Assembly: GCA_031266295.1 (NCBI GenBank)
Contig: JAISBH010000301.1
Location: 1-8,182, forward strand
Source: Oscillospiraceae bacterium
GTDB lineage: Bacteria > Bacillota > Clostridia > Christensenellales > Aristaeellaceae
Direction of reading: 5' to 3'
DNA: 8,182 nucleotides
Part shown: positions 1 through 6,339 of the stretch, in pieces
Position numbering within the stretch: position 1 is the stretch's first letter
Layout of the letters: every line of letters begins with the position of its first letter
Made by a program: the position numbers and the translations under genes
The notes under the pieces: generated by a model
What the model saw: the letters and a program-made list of their open reading frames with translations, nothing else
Told to the model about the DNA's origin: nothing
Databases searched by the model: none

Positions 1-468
1 GACGCGCTGCTGGAGGCGGGGAGAGGTGACGGACTGATTCCTTGCGGCCTGGGATGTCGGGACACGCTACGCTTGGAAGCCGCGATGCCCCTGTACGGCC
101 ATGAATTGACAGACGATATCACACCGCTGGAGGCGGGGCTTAGCCGCTTCGTTAAGATGGGCAAGACGGACTTCGTCGGCAAGGCTGCGTTGGCGGTCGC
201 CGGACCGCCCAAACGATGCCGGGTCGGGCTGCGTATGACGGGACGCGGTATTGCACGCGAAGGTTGCGGGGTGTTTGCTGGCGATAAGGAAATCGGTTTC
301 GTCACGTCGGGCACGCAGCTGCCGACGATGGGCTATGCCGGGGCGATGGCGCTGATCGATGCGGATCACCGAGCGGTCGGTACGGCCGTCGAGGTGGATG
401 TGCGTGGCAGGCGGGTATCCGCTGAGGTTGTAAAACTTCCTTTTTACAGAAGAGCCAAAACTGTATAA
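1..468 (+). CDS. gcvT: Aminomethyltransferase (glycine cleavage T protein), C-terminal part
   Basis: T protein transfers the methylene group of the aminomethyl-lipoyl arm of GcvH to tetrahydrofolate and releases ammonia. The frame is open from the first base, so the N-terminal half (over half of a ~360-residue protein) lies outside the window and 155 residues remain. Seen here are the GcvT-type stretch LGCRDTLRLEAAMPLYGHEL, then TPLEAGLSRFVK and DFVGKAAL, followed by the C-terminal barrel domain with GFVTSGTQLPTMGYAGAMALI and the usual ending KLPFYRR. This order matches the family closely. The stop codon TAA overlaps a TATAAT sequence. The next gene, gcvH, follows after 59 bases on the same strand, as expected for a glycine cleavage operon. 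No frameshift is visible in the part present. Confidence 0.95.
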   Translation, partial: DALLEAGRGDGLIPCGLGCRDTLRLEAAMPLYGHELTDDITPLEAGLSRFVKMGKTDFVGKAALAVAGPPKRCRVGLRMTGRGIAREGCGVFAGDKEIGFVTSGTQLPTMGYAGAMALIDADHRAVGTAVEVDVRGRRVSAEVVKLPFYRRAKTV

Positions 469-501
469 TATGATAAATATGGGTTATGCGCTGCGTATAA
501 C
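464..501 (+). promoter_or_regulatory. Possible internal promoter box and small hairpin before gcvH
   Basis: TATAAT at 464-469 overlaps the gcvT stop. The best upstream hexamer is TTTACA at 443-448, but the 15-nt spacing is shorter than ideal. Just after it, GTTATGCG (483-490) can pair with CGTATAAC (494-501) around a 3-nt loop, with one G-U pair. No T-run follows, so this is not a standard terminator. Either element could adjust gcvH expression relative to gcvT, but both are short and could be chance. Confidence 0.25.
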
Positions 502-527
502 GTCTAAATCTATAGAAGGAGGCGCCC

Positions 528-914
528 ATGACTTTTCCTAAAACCTTGCGTTATACTAAGTCCCATGAATGGATAGAGGATCTCAGCGACGGCGCGTACA
601 GGGTTGGCTTGACTGATTACGCCCAAAACGCGCTGGGCGACGTGGTATTCGTCAACCTGCCTGAATCCGGCAGCGAATTGATATCCGGCGAACCGTTTTG
701 CGACGTGGAGTCTGTCAAGGCGGTGTCAGACGTATATAGTCCATTCACTGGCACGGTGTCGGAGATTAACGAGGTTCTGCTGGATTCACCCGAGAGAATC
801 AACCAGGATTGCTACGCTTCGTGGTTGATCAAGGCCGAAGCGAACGCACCTGGCAGCGACTGGCTGGACGCGGATGAATACGAGGCGTTCGCTGCCAGCG
901 AACAGGGTCATTGA
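528..914 (+). CDS. gcvH: Glycine cleavage system H protein
   Basis: GcvH is the small lipoylated carrier that shuttles the aminomethyl group between the P, T and L proteins. At 128 residues it has the usual family length. The N-terminal signature TKSHEWIE is followed by VGLTDYAQNALGDVVFVNLP. The lipoylation motif ESVKAVSDVYSP places the modified lysine at residue 64. Then come the swinging-domain turn SPFTGTVSEIN and the C-terminal WLIKAE. The ATG is supported by AGAAGGAGG at 515-523. It sits between gcvT and gcvPA and its likely modifying enzyme, lipoate ligase, is encoded in the same run of genes. Nothing is missing or unusual in the protein. Confidence 0.97.
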   Translation: MTFPKTLRYTKSHEWIEDLSDGAYRVGLTDYAQNALGDVVFVNLPESGSELISGEPFCDVESVKAVSDVYSPFTGTVSEINEVLLDSPERINQDCYASWLIKAEANAPGSDWLDADEYEAFAASEQGH

Positions 915-962
915 TAAGATCAAACGAAGCGTTCGGATCGTTCAGGGGCAGCTATAACGCAC

Positions 963-980
963 GATAGGTAAGATAGGTAA
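963..980 (+). repeat. Tandem 9-bp direct repeat abutting the gcvPA ribosome-binding site
   Basis: GATAGGTAA occurs twice back to back at 963-971 and 972-980. The end of the second unit runs into AAAGGA (979-984), which is the likely ribosome-binding site for gcvPA at 993. Copy-number change here would alter the leader length but not the Shine-Dalgarno spacing. Confidence 0.7.
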
Positions 981-992
981 AGGATCGTTGAG

Positions 993-2309
993 ATGAGCAA
1001 CTATATACCCAACCCGGACGCGGTTCAGATGGACATGCTCCGGGTTATAGGTCTTTCCGGAATGAACGGACTGTTTGCCGACATACCGGAAGCGCTGCGT
1101 TCCGGCCCGCTTGATCTGCCCGATGGCATGAGCGAACTGGGAGTTCGCCGCGCCGTATCGACAATGGCCGCGCGGAACACAGTATTCCCTACGATTTTCA
1201 GAGGCGCGGGAGCGTATCGGCATTACATACCCGCAATCGTGAAAACCGTCGTGTCTAAGGAAACGTTCCTCACCGCGTACACGCCCTATCAGGCTGAGGT
1301 AAGCCAGGGTGTGCTGCAGGCTATATTCGAATATCAGTCGGAGATCTGCATGTTGACCAGCATGGCCGCGTCGAATGCCTCAGCTTATGATGGAGCGTCC
1401 GCCGCCGCCGAAGCCGCCGCAATGTGCCGCGACCGCAAGCGCAAGCGCACGTTGATCGCCGCATCATTGAATCCCGAGACCATCGCAACGGTCGAGACAT
1501 ACAGTCGCGCGGCGGGCGCTCCGGTGTCGATATTACCCGTCCAGAACGGAACACTGGACATAGATGCGCTGCGCGGTATGATCGGCGCGGATGTGTCGTC
1601 CGTGATAGTGCAGTCACCTAACTATTATGGATTAATAGAAGATTGGACCATAATATCAGAGATCTGCCATGCCGCGGGCGCGAAGCTGATTGTGGCGTGC
1701 AATCCGATAGCTCTGGCGCTTTACAAGACGCCAGGCGAATGCGGGGCCGACATAGCGGTGGGAGAGGGTCAGCCGTTGGGTATGCCGTTAGGGTTTGGCG
1801 GGCCGTACCTTGGTTTCATGGCATGCGTCAAGGGATTGACCCGTCAATTGCCAGGACGCATTGCGGGGTTGACAGTCGACGCGGACGGGCGGCGGTGCTT
1901 CGTTCTAACGCTGCAGGCCCGCGAGCAGCATATCCGGCGCGAGAAAGCATCCAGCAGTATCTGCTCCAATGAAGCGCTGTGCGCGCTGACCGCGACGGCT
2001 CACCTGGCCGCGATGGGTCCGCGAGGCCTGCGTCAAACCGCCGAACAGTGTTACGCGAAGGCGCATTATGCCGCGAGCGCGCTCGCATCGGCAGGTTTCA
2101 CAATAAAGCATGACGCTCCGTTCTTCAATGAATTCCTTACAGAGTGCCCGGTCGACGCTGATAAGCTGGAGCGCCGTCTTGAAACCGAGGGTATGCTGGG
2201 CGGTTTGCCCGTCGACGGCGGGATACTGTGGTGCGTCACCGAGATGAACACCCGCGATGAAATCGACCGCTTGGCCGCCGTATGCGAGGAGGTGCGCCGT
2301 CATGGCTGA
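993..2309 (+). CDS. gcvPA: Glycine dehydrogenase (decarboxylating) subunit 1
   Basis: This is the N-terminal half of the P protein. Together with GcvPB it forms the PLP enzyme that decarboxylates glycine and loads the aminomethyl group onto GcvH. The 438 residues are close to the normal length for the split form. Seen in order are the start MSNYIPNPDAVQMDMLRVIG, then AYTPYQAEVSQGVLQAIFEYQ, NASAYDGASAAAEAA, the stretch GEGQPLGMPLGFGGPYLGFM, and the REQHIRREKASSSICSNEAL block conserved in the family. The ATG is preceded by AAAGGA with an 8-nt gap. The stop overlaps the gcvPB start by 8 nt, which suggests translational coupling of the two subunits in equal amounts. This subunit does not carry the PLP lysine. 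A split P protein is typical of Clostridia, Thermotogae and archaea, whereas many other bacteria have one fused protein. Confidence 0.96.
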   Translation: MSNYIPNPDAVQMDMLRVIGLSGMNGLFADIPEALRSGPLDLPDGMSELGVRRAVSTMAARNTVFPTIFRGAGAYRHYIPAIVKTVVSKETFLTAYTPYQAEVSQGVLQAIFEYQSEICMLTSMAASNASAYDGASAAAEAAAMCRDRKRKRTLIAASLNPETIATVETYSRAAGAPVSILPVQNGTLDIDALRGMIGADVSSVIVQSPNYYGLIEDWTIISEICHAAGAKLIVACNPIALALYKTPGECGADIAVGEGQPLGMPLGFGGPYLGFMACVKGLTRQLPGRIAGLTVDADGRRCFVLTLQAREQHIRREKASSSICSNEALCALTATAHLAAMGPRGLRQTAEQCYAKAHYAASALASAGFTIKHDAPFFNEFLTECPVDADKLERRLETEGMLGGLPVDGGILWCVTEMNTRDEIDRLAAVCEEVRRHG

Positions 2310-3783
2310 TGCGTTGAGTGCGCTAAATGCATTGAATAAGGGGGACGTGCCGCTGGTATTTGAGCGGAGCGTGCCTGGCGCGCGTACGGATATGCTGCCA
2401 CCGCTGGACGTGCCAGAATCGTCGCCGGACGCCGCGCTGCTGCGCAGTGAACCGCCGCTGCTGCCGGAATTGACGGAAGGCGAGGTTTCGCGCCACTTCT
2501 CCGCGCTGGAACGGCGCGCGTTCGGCGTGAATAACGGCTTCTACCCGCTGGGCAGCTGCACAATGAAATACAACCCAAAGATCAATGAGGAGATGGCTGC
2601 GCTGCCGGGGTTTGCGGACATTCACCCGCGTCAGCCGGAACGCAACGTTCAAGGATGCCTGGCAGTCATTACTCAACTGGAAGGAATGCTTTGCGAAATC
2701 TCAGGCATGGACGCGATGAGTCTACAGCCTGCCGCTGGTGCGCACGGAGAATTTACCGGTGTGATGATGATCAAGGCTTACTACGGACGGCTCGGCGACG
2801 GTAAGCGGCGCACAAAGATGATCATCCCCGACGCGGCGCATGGCACAAACCCAGCCTCCGCCGCGATGAACGGTTACACCGTGGTAACGATTCCGTCGGA
2901 TGCAAATGGATGCGTGGATGTAGTCGCGCTTCGCGCCGCCGTAGGCGCGGATACCGCCGGACTGATGCTAACCAATCCGAACACGCTGGGCCTGTTCGAT
3001 CCCAACGTCGCCGAGATCACCGGCATAGTTCACGGCGGGGGTGGGTTGTGCTACTACGACGGCGCGAACCTCAACGCGATCATGGGCATAACTCGCCCTG
3101 GAGACATGGGTTTCGACGTGGTGCATCTGAATCTGCATAAGACGTTCGCAACGCCCCATGGCGGAGGCGGACCCGGCAGCGGAGCGGTTGGTTGCAAGGC
3201 GTTTCTGTCGGAGTACCTGCCTAAACCGGGCGTAGCGGACAATAGCGGATCGTTGACGTTTGACAACGACATGCCGCTAAGCGTCGGCAAGGTACGCGCG
3301 TTTTACGGCAATTTCCTCGTATGCGTGCGCGCGTTGTGCTACCTGCTGACGCTAGGGCGCGAGGGTGTTCCTCAAGCGGCGTCAAACGCGGTGCTCAACG
3401 CGAATTATCTGATGCGGCGGCTCGCCGATCCGGACGAATTCGTGCACGACCGCGCATGTATGCATGAATTCGTCCTATCCATGAAGAAACTCAAGGCTGA
3501 AACGGGCGTGTCTGCACTCGATCTGGCCAAAGGCCTGCTTGACAAAGGGATGCATCCGCCGACGATGTACTTCCCGCTGATTGTCGAGGAGGCGCTGATG
3601 TTCGAGCCGACCGAGACGGAGAGCCGCGCGACGCTGGATGCTGCGGCGGAGGCCTTCCGCGCGCTGGTCAAGCAGGCGCACGACGATCCCGATTCGCTGC
3701 ATACCGCTCCTCACGCTGCGCCGGTTCGCCGTCCCGACGAGGTGAGAGCCGTGCGTACTCCGATACTTCGATACGAGACGTGA
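2302..3783 (+). CDS. gcvPB: Glycine dehydrogenase (decarboxylating) subunit 2
   Basis: This is the PLP-binding half of the split P protein. The PLP lysine is in HLNLHKTFATPHGGGGPGSG, at residue 280 (codon 3139-3141). Other family blocks are NNGFYPLGSCTMKYNPKINE, HPRQPE, QPAAGAHGEFTGVMMIKAY, AAHGTNPASAAMNGY and the C-terminal HPPTMYFPLIVEEALMFEPT. I place the start at ATG 2302 because AGGAGGTG (2287-2294) lies 7 nt upstream and the first residues then resemble the family. The open frame extends 45 nt further upstream to another ATG at 2257, but that adds residues encoded inside gcvPA with no ribosome-binding site. The protein is 493 residues, normal for the family. It overlaps gcvPA by 8 nt and its stop overlaps the GTG start proposed for the ligase. 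Confidence 0.96.
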   Translation: MADALSALNALNKGDVPLVFERSVPGARTDMLPPLDVPESSPDAALLRSEPPLLPELTEGEVSRHFSALERRAFGVNNGFYPLGSCTMKYNPKINEEMAALPGFADIHPRQPERNVQGCLAVITQLEGMLCEISGMDAMSLQPAAGAHGEFTGVMMIKAYYGRLGDGKRRTKMIIPDAAHGTNPASAAMNGYTVVTIPSDANGCVDVVALRAAVGADTAGLMLTNPNTLGLFDPNVAEITGIVHGGGGLCYYDGANLNAIMGITRPGDMGFDVVHLNLHKTFATPHGGGGPGSGAVGCKAFLSEYLPKPGVADNSGSLTFDNDMPLSVGKVRAFYGNFLVCVRALCYLLTLGREGVPQAASNAVLNANYLMRRLADPDEFVHDRACMHEFVLSMKKLKAETGVSALDLAKGLLDKGMHPPTMYFPLIVEEALMFEPTETESRATLDAAAEAFRALVKQAHDDPDSLHTAPHAAPVRRPDEVRAVRTPILRYET

Positions 3784-4775
3784 GTAATATGAATCTATTT
3801 GTATACCAGACCGACTGCACAGATCCGTCCCGCAATCTGGCCGCGGAGGAATTGTTATTGAGACGAGTACAGCCCGGCGAGATCGGGCTGTACCTGTGGC
3901 AGAATGCGCATACGATCGTCATCGGCCGCAACCAGGACGCCTGGCGGGAGTGCAAGGTGGGACTGTTTGAGTCCGAGGGTGGACATTTTGTGAGGCGGCT
4001 GTCGGGCGGCGGCGCGGTCTATCACGATATGGGCAATCAGAACTTCACGTTCGTGGCGCGAAAGGCATTGTATGACCTGACGCGGCAAAACGAGGTAATA
4101 CGCTTGGCGGCGCGGCGGTTTGGGATCGACGCGGTGCGCAGCGGTCGCAACGACATTCTAGCCGGAGGACGTAAGTTCTCCGGAAACGCGTACTATCAAA
4201 GCGGTGATCATTGTTACCATCATGGAACTATTCTTCTTGATACCGACATGACACGGCTGGGTCGTTACCTGCAGCCCCATCCCGAGAAACTGGCGGGCAA
4301 GGGTGTTGCCAGTGTGACCTCGCGCGTGATCAACCTGAAAGAATTGTGCCCCGAATTGACGGTTGAAGCAATGTGCGGCGCGTTAATCGGCGCGTTTGAG
4401 GAGATATACGCGTCGCGCGCATCGCGGCTGACTTCGGACGATCTGCCCGCCGCTGAGTGGGACGCGCTGACGGCGCATTATAAAGATCCGGCGTGGCGGC
4501 TTGGCGAGGCGCGAGTGTATACGACAAGGCTGGCGAAACGGTTTGACTTCGGCGAAATAGATATTCATCTGACCGTCGAAGCGGAAGCGGTTAAGCGCGC
4601 GGAGGTTTACTCGGACGCGATGGACGCGGAATTTGCACCCGCGCTGGCGCAAATGTTAACCGGCATTACATACGATCGTCATGCTATGGCGCAAGCGGCA
4701 GGATCGTTGGCGGGACTGTGGCCTGAAGAGGCGGGACAAACGCAAGCATGGCTGCTAGAGAACGCGGATGTTTAA
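3780..4775 (+). CDS. lplA: Lipoate-protein ligase A
   Basis: The enzyme activates free lipoate with ATP to lipoyl-AMP and transfers it to a lysine of lipoyl domains such as GcvH Lys64. Seen are the lipoate/biotin ligase fold motifs IVIGRNQDAWREC (residues 47-59), RRLSGGGAVYHDMGNQNFTF (72-91), and GRKFSGNAYY with the catalytic-type lysine at 132. After these come HHGTILLDTD and a C-terminal accessory domain containing YKDPAWRLGEA. At 331 residues it has full bacterial LplA length, so activation and transfer are probably in one protein. The start is uncertain: GTG 3780 overlaps the gcvPB stop by 4 nt, while ATG 3789 would remove three residues. Neither has a strong ribosome-binding site, consistent with coupled translation. 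No lipoate synthase or LipB is in the window, so salvage of outside lipoate is the route seen here. Confidence 0.93.
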   Translation: MSNMNLFVYQTDCTDPSRNLAAEELLLRRVQPGEIGLYLWQNAHTIVIGRNQDAWRECKVGLFESEGGHFVRRLSGGGAVYHDMGNQNFTFVARKALYDLTRQNEVIRLAARRFGIDAVRSGRNDILAGGRKFSGNAYYQSGDHCYHHGTILLDTDMTRLGRYLQPHPEKLAGKGVASVTSRVINLKELCPELTVEAMCGALIGAFEEIYASRASRLTSDDLPAAEWDALTAHYKDPAWRLGEARVYTTRLAKRFDFGEIDIHLTVEAEAVKRAEVYSDAMDAEFAPALAQMLTGITYDRHAMAQAAGSLAGLWPEEAGQTQAWLLENADV

Positions 4776-5433
4776 CGACAAATATCGCCTTACCCGCAAA
4801 CAGTCCGTCTTTCTCGCCAAGAAGAGGTGGGATGAGAATGTCTACTGCGGCATGAGAATAGAGAATCGCAACGTCACATTCCCGCAGACGAAAACGATAC
4901 TCGATGGCGTGAACGTGCCGAGCGTATCGCTTGACGACATCCAGGCGATACTCAACATGCGCGACGCGTGGCGGTTTCTCATCAACTCATGGGATGAACC
5001 CGTAACCCTGGAATTCCTATGCCGTCTGAATGGATTCATCGCGCGCAACGAAGCCCTCGAATGGGGCAGGCTGCGTATCGGGACAGTAGGCATATCGGGC
5101 ACAAACTATTCACCGCCCATCCCGATCGAGAAAAACGCGCGGCGGGAACTGTCCGCGATCATCGGCGGAGGGGCTTCCGCTGCCGAAAGGGCGCTGACCG
5201 CGTTCTGCTGGGGCGCGCGGTCTCAACTGTTCTGGGATGGCAACAAGCGCACCAGCCTCATGCTGGCGAACAAGATTCTGCTGATGGCCGGAGCAGGGAT
5301 GCTCACAATAATGGAAGCGCATATGGAGTGGTTTAACGCGCTGCTGACCGATTTCTATAATAGCGGCGATAATGCGGAACTAATGGCATTCCTTTATGAG
5401 AAGGCGTTGATTGGGATTGATTTCGGCGGATGA
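4768..5433 (+). CDS. Fic-domain protein with degenerate catalytic motif
   Basis: Fic proteins usually transfer AMP or another nucleotide part to hydroxyl groups on target proteins; Doc relatives phosphorylate EF-Tu. The signature lies at residues 153-161, QLFWDGNKR. It keeps the phenylalanine, the acidic residue, the GN(K) anion-binding loop and the arginine of HxFx(D/E)GN(G/K)R, but the catalytic histidine is replaced by Gln153 (codon 5224-5226). The rest of the protein (221 residues) is helical and Fic-like, with the TKTILDG region, DIQAILNMRDAW, LEFLCRLNGFIA, SPPIPI and a C-terminal helix pair ending in IGIDFGG. The gene overlaps the end of the ligase gene by 8 nt (ATGTTTAA) and has only a weak ribosome-binding site (TAGAG, 4756-4760), so translation is probably coupled. 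No Phd- or FicA-like antitoxin is adjacent. Fic identity is clear; activity and target are unknown. Confidence 0.88.
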   Translation: MFNDKYRLTRKQSVFLAKKRWDENVYCGMRIENRNVTFPQTKTILDGVNVPSVSLDDIQAILNMRDAWRFLINSWDEPVTLEFLCRLNGFIARNEALEWGRLRIGTVGISGTNYSPPIPIEKNARRELSAIIGGGASAAERALTAFCWGARSQLFWDGNKRTSLMLANKILLMAGAGMLTIMEAHMEWFNALLTDFYNSGDNAELMAFLYEKALIGIDFGG

Positions 5434-5515
5434 TTCCATGGTTTGATGGGTAATCGAGAAACGGCGGTATTCAAAAACAGTCGGCTGCGCATGAGGTGGT
5501 TGATAAGTATATTCG
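5424..5515. repeat. Direct repeat copy A, ~92 bp
   Basis: This copy begins within the last codons of the Fic gene and continues into the intergenic region. It matches 7491-7582 at about four bases in five by eye, with two compensating 1-nt indels, so both copies are 92 nt. The best-conserved blocks are GATTCCATGGTTTGAT, CAAAAACAGTCGGCTGC, CATGAGGTGGT and TATATTCG. In this copy the place of the TATAAT box found in copy B reads differently, and the AGCCGAC arm of the copy B hairpin is lost. Together the copies bracket the two - strand genes. I do not recognise the repeat. Confidence 0.85.
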
Positions 5516-5559
5516 TAGCTGTTAAGAGTAGAAATGATTCTACTCTTAACAGTTACGAA
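5512..5559. repeat. 22-bp inverted repeat with 4-nt loop (strong hairpin)
   Basis: Positions 5512-5533 pair with 5538-5559 around the loop ATGA. Twenty-one of 22 pairs are Watson-Crick and one is G-T; the inner 15 pairs are perfect. It lies between the convergent Fic gene and the small - strand gene and starts in the last 4 bases of repeat copy A. No T-run follows on either strand, so a classical intrinsic terminator is not shown. A bidirectional transcript end, a protein-binding palindrome or a trace of a mobile element are all possible. Confidence 0.8.
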
Positions 5560-5617
5560 GCGGAAATATAGAATTGCCAAAGTGCACGCGGAGAGGGGCT
5601 CCTCCCCACATTATGAG

Positions 5618-6205
5618 CTACAACAATCCCGCTTGATACAACACTTTCGCCTCTTTCCAATACTGCGGATACTTATCGGGAAAGTGTTTTGCATTGGGAT
5701 GGTCAGTGTTTTTGAATAGGTCGTCTTGCTTGATTTGGCGGTAGATTATGCCGCGAATGATGTCGTGGCGATACGGACGCAAGTCCTCGAACTTCTCGTA
5801 GATGAACTTGCCGTCAGATGCGTAACTCCAGATATGCTCATAGACATCAGGAATGAACTCCGCAGACGTAATTGGAACAGGGCCGGCAGATGTCGCCGTG
5901 CTGAATACGCCTGCGGATTCATTCAGTGGGTATTCGCCACCCATACGGTAAATCCAACCGCTCAAGCCCTTGTAAAAATACTCTAACGCGCCGCTGAACA
6001 TCTCTTGAAACACAAGCGTCCCATCTGGGCGAATGTCGAGCATCGGCGCCTTGATTGGGTACTGCGCCTCATTCCAAATGTAGTGCGCCGCAAGCTGCCT
6101 GTTTGTGGCCATATAAACAAGCGGCTCTTTTATATTAGACCACGGCTTAGCGAACGGCCGTAGCTCAGTCAGTCCGCCGATTAAACTTCCGTGATAGAAT
6201 GTCAT
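5618..6205 (-). CDS. Conserved hypothetical protein, possible ADP-ribosyltransferase-like fold
   Basis: This 195-residue soluble protein shows no signal peptide or membrane segment. Its N-terminus, FYHGS (residues 3-7), then VYMATNRQLAAHYIW (30-44), resembles the YHGT...VYxT...A pattern of several ADP-ribosyltransferase-like families. This is a faint resemblance, not an identification. The middle holds FQEMFSGALEYFYKG, GWIYR and SAGVFSTATSAGPVPIT, and the C-terminus holds FIYEKFEDL, DIIRGIIYRQIK and YPQYWKEAKVLYQAGLL. I recall similar hypothetical proteins from Clostridia, with no assigned function. The ATG has AAAGGA (plus-strand 6214-6219) 8 nt upstream, and that site lies in the loop of a hairpin. 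It follows the methyltransferase on the same strand after 134 bases and is convergent with the Fic gene. Confidence refers to the gene being real. Confidence 0.8.
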   Translation of the reverse strand: MTFYHGSLIGGLTELRPFAKPWSNIKEPLVYMATNRQLAAHYIWNEAQYPIKAPMLDIRPDGTLVFQEMFSGALEYFYKGLSGWIYRMGGEYPLNESAGVFSTATSAGPVPITSAEFIPDVYEHIWSYASDGKFIYEKFEDLRPYRHDIIRGIIYRQIKQDDLFKNTDHPNAKHFPDKYPQYWKEAKVLYQAGLL

Positions 6206-6227
6206 TGTGAGTTTCCTTTCTCACAAT
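6204..6227 (-). promoter_or_regulatory. Hairpin or operator-like palindrome around the start of the small - strand gene
   Basis: On the - strand ATTGTGAG, an 8-nt spacer AAAGGAAA, and CTCACAAT form a perfect 8-bp inverted repeat. The spacer contains the Shine-Dalgarno sequence, and the first two bases of the ATG start codon are the end of the right arm. In RNA this would present the ribosome-binding site in a loop and partly pair the start codon. In DNA it is a palindrome that a dimeric repressor could bind. The sequence shows the symmetry only; the regulatory role is inferred. Confidence 0.5.
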
Positions 6228-6339
6228 TAATTTTTCTTATTCCAACCAACTTTTTCACGCACTTTAATTCCTCTGCTCTTTGGGCATATCCGATCCGTCC
6301 TAGCCTACCGTAAGCCCCCCGCTGCGATCTTTTTCGAAC

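Noticed and set aside
2257..2301. Upstream ATG extending gcvPB by 15 residues
   Set aside because: These codons lie inside gcvPA and have no ribosome-binding site. ATG 2302 has AGGAGGTG at ideal spacing and gives the family-like N-terminus.
4888..4908. Fic auto-inhibitory motif (S/T)xxxE(G/N) in TKTILDG
   Set aside because: The spacing between the Thr and the acidic residue is off by one and the acidic residue is Asp, so the motif is not met.
4768..5433. Fic gene as a Doc/Phd-type toxin-antitoxin pair
   Set aside because: No small antitoxin-like gene is adjacent. The upstream neighbour is lipoate ligase and the catalytic histidine is missing.
5512..5559. Classical intrinsic terminator for the glycine cleavage operon
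   Set aside because: The stem is strong but no T-run follows on either strand, so it is recorded as an inverted repeat of unknown role.
5534..5719. Short + strand reading frame starting in the hairpin loop
   Set aside because: It starts in the loop of the palindrome, runs against the end of the small - strand gene, has no ribosome-binding site and resembles no family.
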